Source: Amycolatopsis sp. NBRC 101858
GTDB taxonomy: Bacteria; Actinomycetota; Actinomycetes; Mycobacteriales; Pseudonocardiaceae
Length of the DNA: 64,000 nt
Direction of reading: 5' to 3'
Assembly (NCBI RefSeq): GCF_030269325.1
Contig: NZ_BSTD01000005.1
Location: 887,391-951,390 of the forward strand
The translations under genes were made by a program, and so were the position numbers. Shown here in pieces: positions 9,224 to 15,710 of this stretch; the stretch's first letter is position 1; each line of letters starts with the position of its first letter. Under the pieces are notes generated by a model. It did not search any database, was not told the origin of the DNA, and worked only from the letters and a program-made list of their open reading frames with translations.

Positions 9224-9619
9224 CTAGAGCGTGTACTCGAAGGTGTACCCCATCTTCTCCTCACCCATCGCGCCACCGACGGTGCCGCTCCCGGTGAGTC
9301 CCGCCAGCTCGCCGGTACCCGAGCCCGGCACGACGCTGAACGTCGACGCGATGCCCTGGGCGTCGAACGTGAACTCGTGCTTCACGATGAACGTCCCTTC
9401 GCGACCGTCGACCTTGCCCGCGAAGCGCTCGAAGCTCGGCGACGTCGTCTTACCGCTGTCGTAGCCTTCGCCCGCGTAGTACAGCAGGAGATCGCAGATC
9501 GATTCACCCTCGATGACGCCGTCGTAGGCCATCGAGGCGTGCGCGTAGGCGACCCGCGGACCCCCTTCGGTGCCGCTGACGATGTTCTCTTCCCAGTTCT
9601 TCATGGTGAATGCGTTCAT
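9224..9619 (-). CDS. DUF3224 domain protein
   Basis: 131 residues from ATG 9619; a longer form would begin at 9640, but MNAFTMKNWEE is the usual start of this family. The protein is a compact beta-barrel-type domain with FEYTL at the end and the KHEFTFDAQGIASTFSVVPGSGTGELAGLTGSG region typical of DUF3224 given here only by its key turns (GSGTGELAGLTG). The family is related to dirigent/allene-oxide-cyclase-like barrels and has no settled function. It heads a minus-strand trio and is divergent from the WYL regulator, with 62 bp between the two starts, which makes it a plausible target of that regulator. Confidence 0.82.
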   Translation of the reverse strand: MNAFTMKNWEENIVSGTEGGPRVAYAHASMAYDGVIEGESICDLLLYYAGEGYDSGKTTSPSFERFAGKVDGREGTFIVKHEFTFDAQGIASTFSVVPGSGTGELAGLTGSGTVGGAMGEEKMGYTFEYTL

Positions 9620-9681
9620 GCGGACCACTCTGCCGGGCATACCTGTCAGCTTGTGTCAGGTATTTCTGCGAGTATGGGGAG

Positions 9682-10650
9682 ATGCGCGCCAGCCGCCTCC
9701 TGTCCGTCCTCCTCCTGCTGCAGAACCGCGGCCGGATGACGGCCGAAGAGCTGGCCGAGGAGCTCGAGGTCTCGGTACGGACGGTCTACCGGGACATCGA
9801 CGCGCTGTCGGCGTCCGGCGTCCCGGTGTACGCCGACCGCGGCCGGACCGGCGGGTATCGCCTGGTCGACGGCTACCGCACCCGCCTCACCGGGATGACC
9901 GAGGAGGAGGCGCAGTCGCTGTCGCTGGCCGGGCTGCCGGTGGCCGCGGCCGAGCTGGGCCTCGGCACCGTCCTCGCCGCCGCCCAGCTCAAGCTGTACG
10001 CGGCGTTGCCGCAGGAGCTGCGCGACCGCGCCGGGCGTGTCGCCGAGCGGTTCTACCTGGATGTTCCCGGCTGGCACCGGGGCATCGAAAGCCTGCCGGT
10101 GCTGTCGGCGGTCGCCGACGCCGTGTGGTCGTCGCACCGGATCCGGATCCGCTACGAGCGCTGGGGCCAGCGCGTCGTCGAACGCGACGTCGAGCCGCTG
10201 GGCCTGATCCTCAAGGCCGGCAACTGGTACCTCGCCGGCCGCTGCGAGGGCACCGATCGCACCTACCGGATTTCGCGCGTGCAGGAGCTGACGGACCTCG
10301 GTGAGGAGTTCGAGCGGCCCGCCGGGTTCGACCTCGCGACGTACTGGCAGGAGTGGTCCGAGCAGTTCGAACGCCGGATGTTCCCGCGCGTCGCCGTGGT
10401 GCGGCTGTCGCCGCGGGCGCAGGCTCTCGTACCGTTCTACGCAGGTTCCGTCGGCGCCCGCGCGATGCGGGAGTGCCGGAACGAGCCCGACGCGGACGGC
10501 TGGCTCACCGTGGAGCTGCCGGTGGAGCCGGGCGAACCGGCCATCGGCGAGCTGCTGCGGTTCGGGCCGCACCTGGAGGTCCTCGAGCCCGCGGATCTGC
10601 GGGCGGAGCTGGCCGAAGCGATCGAGCGGATGGGTGCGATCTATGGGTGA
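9682..10650 (+). CDS. HTH_11/WYL-domain transcriptional regulator (YafY/DeoR-like)
   Basis: 322 residues. The N-terminal winged helix (MRASRLLSVLLLLQNRGRMT, then VSVRTVYRDIDALSASG) is followed by a WYL domain with the expected VEPLGLILKAGNWYLAGRC and RTYRISRVQEL, and a C-terminal WCX extension. WYL domains bind nucleic acid or small ligands and control gene expression in many actinobacteria. ATG 9682 follows a GGGGAG run with very short spacing, so the mRNA may be near-leaderless. The stop overlaps the downstream HemD-like gene (ATG 10643), so the two are co-translated. Divergent DUF3224 gene upstream. Confidence 0.88.
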   Translation: MRASRLLSVLLLLQNRGRMTAEELAEELEVSVRTVYRDIDALSASGVPVYADRGRTGGYRLVDGYRTRLTGMTEEEAQSLSLAGLPVAAAELGLGTVLAAAQLKLYAALPQELRDRAGRVAERFYLDVPGWHRGIESLPVLSAVADAVWSSHRIRIRYERWGQRVVERDVEPLGLILKAGNWYLAGRCEGTDRTYRISRVQELTDLGEEFERPAGFDLATYWQEWSEQFERRMFPRVAVVRLSPRAQALVPFYAGSVGARAMRECRNEPDADGWLTVELPVEPGEPAIGELLRFGPHLEVLEPADLRAELAEAIERMGAIYG

Positions 10651-11476
10651 GCTGAGCGGGGTCGCCGTCGGCGTCACGGCCGAACGCCGGGCCGAGGAGT
10701 TCATCGGCGCCCTCGAACGCCACGGCGCCGACGTCCGGCACGCGCCCACGATCACCATCGTGCCCCTCGACGCCGATCCCGAGCTGCGCGCGGGCACCGA
10801 GGCGGTGCTGGCGGAGCCGGTCGGGTTCACCGTGGTCACGACGGGGGCGGGCTTCCGCGGGTGGCTCGCCGCGGCCGAGGACTGGGGCCTGCGCGACCGG
10901 CTCGTCACGGCGCTGGGGGAGTCCCGGATCCACGCACGCGGCCCGAAGGCCGTGGGCGCGGTTCGCGGCGCCGGGCTGCGCGAGTCGTTTTCCGCCGCTT
11001 CGGAGTCCAACGCCGAACTCTTCGACTCCGTGGCGCGGGCCGGGATCGACGGCGTGCGGGTGGCGGTCCAGCTGCACGGCACTCCATTGCCGGAGCACAC
11101 GTCGCCGCTGGTCGCGGCCGGGGCGGAGCTGGTCGAGGTCCAGCCGTACCGCTGGTACTCCCCGCCGGACGTGACGCCGGTGCACGACCTGATCGACGCG
11201 GCCGTGGCCGGCGAGCTGGGTGCGCTGGCGTTCACGAGCGCCCCGGCCGCGACGAACTTCCTGACCCTGGCCCGCGACTACGGCCGGTACGACGAGCTGC
11301 TGACGACGTTGCGCGGCCCGCTGGTGTGCGCGTGCGTCGGCCCGGTGACGGCGGCACCGCTGGAGGAAGCCGGGGTGACGACCCTCCAGCCGGACCGCCA
11401 GCGTCTCGGCGCCCTGGTGAAACTGCTGGTCACGACGCTCAGTGGCACCGGTGGGGCGGCGCGGAGCCGGTCGTAG
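10643..11476 (+). CDS. Uroporphyrinogen-III synthase-like protein (HemD fold), second copy
   Basis: 277 residues, clearly paralogous to the N-terminal part of the protein at 6058: GVTAERRAEEF, TIVPLDADPELRAGT, VVTTGAGFRGWLAAAEDWGL, SESNAEL, AVQLHGTPLPE, LAFTSAPAATNF and GPLVCACVGPVTAAPL all have counterparts there. It ends just after the second lobe and lacks the winged helix. The start overlaps the WYL regulator by 8 bp. Either it is a true uroporphyrinogen-III synthase or a ligand-binding accessory of the WYL protein; a dedicated hemD elsewhere in the genome would decide. It converges on the DUF899 gene with a 38-bp overlap at the 3' ends. Confidence 0.85.
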   Translation: MGELSGVAVGVTAERRAEEFIGALERHGADVRHAPTITIVPLDADPELRAGTEAVLAEPVGFTVVTTGAGFRGWLAAAEDWGLRDRLVTALGESRIHARGPKAVGAVRGAGLRESFSAASESNAELFDSVARAGIDGVRVAVQLHGTPLPEHTSPLVAAGAELVEVQPYRWYSPPDVTPVHDLIDAAVAGELGALAFTSAPAATNFLTLARDYGRYDELLTTLRGPLVCACVGPVTAAPLEEAGVTTLQPDRQRLGALVKLLVTTLSGTGGAARSRS

Positions 11477-12245
11477 GGCCGAGGTCGTCGTCGCGGCCGT
11501 CGGCGAGGCGCGGCCACTGCGCGATGGGCCGGCCACCCGGCCACTCCGCGAGCGGCGGCCACTCGGGCCCGCCCGCCTCGGTCCGGACGTTCGTGCACGC
11601 CTGCGGTGTGCCGCCCGGTGAGTCCTCCCAGGACTCCTGGCGGCCGAACGCCGTCAGGTCCATCAGCGCGTAGCTGTAGTCCATCGCTTCCACGCCACGG
11701 CGTTTCGTCCAGTACGTCTCGAAGACGCGGTCGCCGTCGCGCAGGTAGCAGACCAGGTGGAACAGGCCGATCTCGCGCCCGACCAGGAGCGTGTCCAAGG
11801 ACGGCTGCGCCGAGTACCAGGGCATCCGCCAGTCCATGAACGCCCGGTAGCGCAGGCTTTCCGCGTACGACGTCCGCGCGTCGGCCGGCTCGACGGAGAC
11901 GTTGCGGCCCTGCGAGAACACCGCGTACGTGATGTCCCGCGAGTGCAGGTTGGCGAGCTCGGCGACCTGGTTGGCGTAGAACGTGCAGCCTTCGCACTGT
12001 TCGGCCGCGGGACGGCCGGGGTTCCACATGAAGTAGTACGCGATGAGCTGACGGCGGCCTTCGAACGCGTCGAGCAGGGTGACCGGCCCGTCCGGGCCGA
12101 GCAGCTCGAGCGTCGCGTCCACCTCGACCACCGGCAGGCGGCGCCGGGCCGCGGCGATCGCGTCGCCTTCGCGGGTGTGGGCCTTTTCCCTGGTGCGCAA
12201 GCGATCCAGCTCGGTTTGGAAGGTGAGTCGGTCGACGATGTCCAT
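11439..12245 (-). CDS. DUF899 family thioredoxin-like protein
   Basis: 268 residues. It shows the DUF899 pattern: a Lys/Glu/Arg-rich N-terminus (LRTREKAHTREGDAIAAARRRLP), LLDAFEGRRQLIAYYFMW, then EQCEGCTF with a CxxC pair, VFSQGRNV, and FHLVCYLRDGDRVFETYWTKRRG. The family has a thioredoxin-like fold; a role in thiol or redox chemistry is assumed from the fold, not shown. The ATG shares one base with the stop of the MFS gene (TGATG), so it is the last gene of the SRPBCC-ArsR-MFS-DUF899 operon. The C-terminal 25 residues overlap the convergent HemD-like gene. Confidence 0.85.
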   Translation of the reverse strand: MDIVDRLTFQTELDRLRTREKAHTREGDAIAAARRRLPVVEVDATLELLGPDGPVTLLDAFEGRRQLIAYYFMWNPGRPAAEQCEGCTFYANQVAELANLHSRDITYAVFSQGRNVSVEPADARTSYAESLRYRAFMDWRMPWYSAQPSLDTLLVGREIGLFHLVCYLRDGDRVFETYWTKRRGVEAMDYSYALMDLTAFGRQESWEDSPGGTPQACTNVRTEAGGPEWPPLAEWPGGRPIAQWPRLADGRDDDLGPTTGSAPPHRCH

Positions 12246-13576
12246 CACTGCTCCTTCAGCTTGACGGTGATCAGGACGGCGCTCGCGAGCGTCACGGCCA
12301 CGGCGACACCGAGCGCGAGGGGAGTGCCACCGAGCACGGCGACCGCGCCCAGGACCGGGATGCCGACGGTGATCCCGACCTGCTGGGTCATCGACGTCAG
12401 CCCGGTGGCCAGGCCTTGTTCTTCGTCGGGCAGCCCGGACGTCGCCGTCACGGTGAACGCCACGATCGCGGACACGTGCCCGAAGAACCCGGCGAACAGG
12501 GCCGGGACCAGGATCAGCAGCGCCGTGCGGTCCGGGCCGAGGAACGCCAGGGGCAGCGTGGCCAGCCCCTGCACGACGAGCCCGGCGGCCAGGAGGACCC
12601 GGCTGCCGAAGCGGCCGATGGCCCGCCCGGCGAGCACGCCCGCGGCCACCGAGGCCAGGCCCGGCACCCCGAAGACGAGACCGGTGACCAGCGGCGACAG
12701 GCCCAGGACCCGCTGCAGGTAGAGCGTGGTCAGGTAGATCACCGCGGGCTCCACGGCGAACAGGACCAGGCCGCCGAAGTTGCCCCACTTCACCGTGCGG
12801 CGGCCCAGGATCCGCGGCGGGACCAGCGGCGCGGGCGAGCGCCGCTCGACCACCGCGAACGCGACCAGCAGCACGACCGCGACGGCCGCGGCCACGAGGC
12901 TCGACGCGATGACCGCGTAGACGAGCGCCAGCAGGCCACCGCTGACCGCCACCGCGCCCGGCAGGTCCGGCCGCGTCCGGTCGGGCCGCGTCGACTCCGC
13001 CACGACTCGCGAAGCGAGCAAGATCGCGACGGCCACCGGGACGTTGACGAAGAACGCCGCCCGCCAGCTCAGCAGGTCGACGAGCGTGCCGCCGGCCAGG
13101 GCGCCGACCGTGAAACCGCCCGACAGCAGCGCGCCGTTGAGGCCGAGGACGCGGTCGCGCCCGGCACCTTCGGCGAAGGTCGTGGTCAGCAGCGACAGTG
13201 CCGCGGGCAGCGTCATCGCGGTGGCGAAGCCCTGCAGCGCGCGGGCCGTCAGCAGCAGCTCGGGGTTCGTGGCGACGCCGCCCAGCAGCGACGCCGCGGC
13301 CAGCAGGGCCATGCCGGTCCGGAACACCCGCCGGCGGCCGGCCAGGTCCGCGAGGCGGCCGCACACCAGCGTGAAGCCGGCGGCCGGCAGCACGAACGCC
13401 GTGCTGACCCACGGCAGCTCGCCGACGTCGAGCCCGACACCGGTGCCGACCTGCGGCAACGCGACGTTCAGGATCGAGAAGTCGATCGACAGGAGGAATC
13501 CGGCGCCGAGCAGCACGGCCAGGGCGGCACGCTGCCTCGGCGTGAAACGGGCAGGGGGTAGCGCAACGAGAGTCAT
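12245..13576 (-). CDS. MFS drug efflux transporter (DHA2-like)
   Basis: 443 residues with 12 or more hydrophobic segments. Motif A of drug:H+ antiporters is seen as GRLADLAGRRRVF, and motif C as GPLAGGTL-like ALAGGTLVDLLSWRAAFFVN, typical of DHA2 efflux pumps; the N-terminal SIDFSILNVALPQV is the DHA2 D1 motif. The protein should export a lipophilic compound with proton exchange. A CGGAGG site lies just before ATG 13576. It is 19 bp downstream of the ArsR gene and shares a base with DUF899, so its expression is probably controlled by that ArsR protein through the twin operators at 14356-14410. Substrate unknown. Confidence 0.9.
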   Translation of the reverse strand: MTLVALPPARFTPRQRAALAVLLGAGFLLSIDFSILNVALPQVGTGVGLDVGELPWVSTAFVLPAAGFTLVCGRLADLAGRRRVFRTGMALLAAASLLGGVATNPELLLTARALQGFATAMTLPAALSLLTTTFAEGAGRDRVLGLNGALLSGGFTVGALAGGTLVDLLSWRAAFFVNVPVAVAILLASRVVAESTRPDRTRPDLPGAVAVSGGLLALVYAVIASSLVAAAVAVVLLVAFAVVERRSPAPLVPPRILGRRTVKWGNFGGLVLFAVEPAVIYLTTLYLQRVLGLSPLVTGLVFGVPGLASVAAGVLAGRAIGRFGSRVLLAAGLVVQGLATLPLAFLGPDRTALLILVPALFAGFFGHVSAIVAFTVTATSGLPDEEQGLATGLTSMTQQVGITVGIPVLGAVAVLGGTPLALGVAVAVTLASAVLITVKLKEQ

Positions 13577-13595
13577 GGGGTCCTCCGGAAGGGAG

Positions 13596-13916
13596 TCAGT
13601 CCTGCTCGGCGATGCGTTTGATCTTGGCCAGGCGGCGGTCCCAGTCGGCGGCGAGCGAGGTCATCCAGCGGGCCGTCGTGTCCAGGGCTTCCGGGCGCAC
13701 GGCGTACCGGACCTCGCGGCCGACCTTCACGCTGTCGACCAGTCCGGCCGAGCCGAGGACAGTGAGGTGTTTGACGATCGCCTGCCGCGAGACCGGGAGG
13801 CCGCCGGCGAGGGTCGTCGCGGTGGCCTGGCCGTGGGCGGCGAGCAGGTCGAGCAAGTGACGGCGGGTCGGATCGGCCAGGGCGGCCAGGACGCCGTCGA
13901 CGACGTCGTTCGTCAT
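13596..13916 (-). CDS. ArsR-family winged-helix regulator
   Basis: 106 residues. The sequence starts VVDGVLAALADPTRRHLLDLL and continues with a recognition helix GGLPVSRQAIVKHLTVL and a wing VKVGREVRYAVRPEAL, the pattern of ArsR proteins of the SdpR/YgaV-like, non-metal type. It has no paired cysteines for metal sensing. Its start overlaps the SRPBCC gene stop at 13916-13918, giving the common ArsR-SRPBCC pair. Two identical TGCAAC-N6-GTTGCA palindromes upstream of the operon are the obvious candidate binding sites for autorepression. Confidence 0.9.
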   Translation of the reverse strand: MTNDVVDGVLAALADPTRRHLLDLLAAHGQATATTLAGGLPVSRQAIVKHLTVLGSAGLVDSVKVGREVRYAVRPEALDTTARWMTSLAADWDRRLAKIKRIAEQD

Positions 13917-14341
13917 CAGCCGGCGCGGGTGGCCAGCGCGGGGAGGCACTGCTCCCAGCCCGCGGTGTGGTCCTTCACGACGTTGGCGCGGTTCTCGTCG
14001 GAGGTCGGCAGCCGGTCGAAGCCGCTCTCGACGACGCGCAACCGGGTGCCGTCGCCCTCGGGGGTCAGGGTGAACTCGACGAGCGTCGAATTGTCTTCGC
14101 GCAGCTCCTCGCCGGGGAACGCGCTCACCCACCGGTACGCCAGGTAGGTCGGCGGATCGACCTTCTCGACGCGCATCGGGAAGTCGCCGTGTTCCGAGTG
14201 CGTGACCACCAGGGTCTGGCCTTCTTCGGCCAGCGTGCCTTGGACGGTCTCGTCGTCCGTCGCCCAGAAGCCGGGTTCGGCCACCAGGGGCCAGACCTTC
14301 TCCGGTGCCGCGGCGATCAGCAGCTCGCGTTCGATGATCAT
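13916..14341 (-). CDS. SRPBCC (AHSA1/START-like) domain protein
   Basis: 141 residues from ATG 14341, preceded by AGGAG. The protein follows the SRPBCC pattern: IIERELLIAAAPEKVWPLV at the start, FWATDDE, PPTYLAYRWVSAFPGEE, VEFTLTPEGDGTRLRVVESGF and a final GWEQCLPALA. Such proteins form a helix-grip fold with a hydrophobic cavity for a small ligand. It is the first gene of the operon; the paired ArsR protein follows with overlapping codons. In this family the SRPBCC partner is thought to bind the same compound that relieves repression, but that is inference here. A second ArsR/SRPBCC pair occurs at 51637-52469. Confidence 0.88.
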   Translation of the reverse strand: MIIERELLIAAAPEKVWPLVAEPGFWATDDETVQGTLAEEGQTLVVTHSEHGDFPMRVEKVDPPTYLAYRWVSAFPGEELREDNSTLVEFTLTPEGDGTRLRVVESGFDRLPTSDENRANVVKDHTAGWEQCLPALATRAG

Positions 14342-14355
14342 GGTCGAGCTCCTCT

Positions 14356-14381
14356 CATGTGCAACACCAGAGTTGCACATG
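14356..14381. promoter_or_regulatory. Operator 1: perfect palindrome upstream of SRPBCC-ArsR operon
   Basis: CATGTGCAAC, 6 bp, GTTGCACATG: a perfect 10-bp inverted repeat lying 15 bp upstream of the SRPBCC start codon. The core TGCAAC-N6-GTTGCA recurs at 14393. Candidate autoregulatory site of the ArsR protein. Confidence 0.75.
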
Positions 14382-14392
14382 AGGGCGTTGAA

Positions 14393-14410
14393 TGCAACCT
14401 CAGGGTTGCA
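14393..14410. promoter_or_regulatory. Operator 2: second copy of the TGCAAC-N6-GTTGCA palindrome
   Basis: TGCAACC, TCAG, GGTTGCA. It has the same core half-sites and 6-bp core spacing as operator 1, 33 bp away, which is about three helical turns. It ends 2 bp before the stop of the siderophore-interacting gene. Paired sites on the same helix face suggest cooperative binding. Confidence 0.7.
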
Positions 14411-14412
14411 CT

Positions 14413-15270
14413 TCAGTCTTCGTCGGCCGGGACTTCGCCCGCTTCGGCCGCGCGGACCGCCTCCCTGCTCGCCGCTTCCTCGCTGATTCCTGTACGCCAG
14501 TAGCCGGTGAAGCAGATCCGCCGCTTGTCGACTTCACGCTCCCGCACGAGGTGTCGCCGCACGAGCTTCACGACACCCGCTTCGCCCGACACCCACGCGT
14601 ACGGCGCCCCGCCGGGGAACGTCGCCGTGCGCACCGCGTCCAGCAATGCCTCTCCCAATGGGCGCGACCCGCGAAGCAGCCAGTGGACTTCGACCGCTCC
14701 GCGCGTCTCGAACGTCTGGCGCTCTTCGCGCTCCGAGACCTCGATGTACGCCGAAGCACGCGCGCCTGCCGGCAGTCCCTCGATGATGGCGCCGATCGCG
14801 GGCAACGCCGTTTCGTCGCCGACCAGCAGCTGCCAGTCGGTGGCGGCGGGCACGTCGTACAGGCCGTGCGGGCCGAGGAACGCCACGCGGTCGCCCGGTG
14901 TCACGCGCGAAGCCCACGCCGAGGCCGGGCCGGTGTCGCCGTGCAGCACGAAGTCGACGTCGATCTCCGCCGACGCCGGCCGATGCGCCCGCACCGTGTA
15001 CGTGCGCATCGGCGGCCGGACGTCGTCGGGCATCGCGAGGTACGTGCGGTACCACGACAGGACGTCGGAGCCGGTCTCCGGCAGCTCGGGTGCTTCCTGG
15101 CCGGGCTGTGGGAAGAAGACCTTGACGTACTGGTCGGGTGCCCCAGCCGCGACTTCGCGGAAGCTGGCCGCCTCGAACGTCACGCGCACCATGTGCGGCG
15201 TCACCGGCCGGACCACGGTCACCCGGGCCCGGTGGTACGTCAGGGCGGGTCGCTCCACCTGCGTCGTCAT
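14413..15270 (-). CDS. Siderophore-interacting protein (FAD-dependent ferric-siderophore reductase)
   Basis: 285 residues. It has the SIP/ViuB layout: an FAD-binding barrel with MRTYTVRAHR (the RxYT flavin motif) and HGDTGPASAWASRV, then an SIP C-terminal NAD(P)H-binding lobe with LLVGDETALPAIGAIIEGL, AYAWVSGEAGVVKLVRRHL and a terminal FTGYWRTGISEEAA. These enzymes reduce ferric siderophores in the cytoplasm and release ferrous iron. A near-consensus DtxR/IdeR iron box overlaps the start codon, so repression in iron-replete cells is likely. It stands alone: no siderophore synthesis or transport gene is adjacent. Confidence 0.93.
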   Translation of the reverse strand: MTTQVERPALTYHRARVTVVRPVTPHMVRVTFEAASFREVAAGAPDQYVKVFFPQPGQEAPELPETGSDVLSWYRTYLAMPDDVRPPMRTYTVRAHRPASAEIDVDFVLHGDTGPASAWASRVTPGDRVAFLGPHGLYDVPAATDWQLLVGDETALPAIGAIIEGLPAGARASAYIEVSEREERQTFETRGAVEVHWLLRGSRPLGEALLDAVRTATFPGGAPYAWVSGEAGVVKLVRRHLVREREVDKRRICFTGYWRTGISEEAASREAVRAAEAGEVPADED

Positions 15271-15288
15271 TAGGCGAGGCTAACCTAA
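15270..15288. promoter_or_regulatory. DtxR/IdeR-type iron box
   Basis: TTAGGCGAGGCTAACCTAA. It agrees with the 19-bp IdeR/DmdR consensus TTAGGTTAGGCTAACCTAA at all but two positions. It starts at the first base of the siderophore-interacting gene, so a bound repressor would block the promoter/start region directly. Confidence 0.85.
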
Positions 15289-15298
15289 AAATCAGCGG

Positions 15299-15622
15299 TC
15301 AGAACAGTCCCTCCTCGCCGGGATCTTCGTCACCGTCCGGCTTCCAGCGGTACTTCCGCAGGTCGACGCGCTGGCCGTCGGCCAGCACGCCCTCCGCGCG
15401 CAGGCGCTCCAGCTGGTCGTGCACCAGGTGCGGCGCCGGCGTCCCGTTCGCGCGCAGGATCCGGTGCCACGGCAGGTCGTGCCCGTCCTCGGCCAGGATG
15501 GCGCCGACCATCCGCGGCGAGGGCGCGCCGGCGAGCGCCGCGATGTCGCCGTACGTCGCGACCGTGCCGGCCGGCACCGACTCGATGATTTCCCGCACGC
15601 GCTCGTGCAGAACGTCGTCCAT
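15299..15622 (-). CDS. Alkyltransferase-like protein (ATL, MGMT family)
   Basis: 107 residues from ATG 15622. It matches the DNA-binding domain of O6-alkylguanine-DNA alkyltransferases: VPAGTVATYGDIAALAGAP with the HTH, RMVGAIL with the arginine finger, and the active-site segment LPWHRILRANG. The PCHR cysteine is replaced by tryptophan (PWHR), which defines ATL proteins. They bind O6-alkylguanine without repairing it and hand it to nucleotide excision repair. It lies 88 bp upstream of, and divergent from, the adnA gene, a neighbourhood I recall for the related Rv3204 in mycobacteria. Confidence 0.92.
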   Translation of the reverse strand: MDDVLHERVREIIESVPAGTVATYGDIAALAGAPSPRMVGAILAEDGHDLPWHRILRANGTPAPHLVHDQLERLRAEGVLADGQRVDLRKYRWKPDGDEDPGEEGLF

Positions 15623-15710
15623 GCCGACACTCTGCCGCACGGGTACGACACTTTTGGTAGCCACCCATCGCACGCTCCGGCACCTTTGCCGACCGCAGCG
15701 CCGTTAAGGC

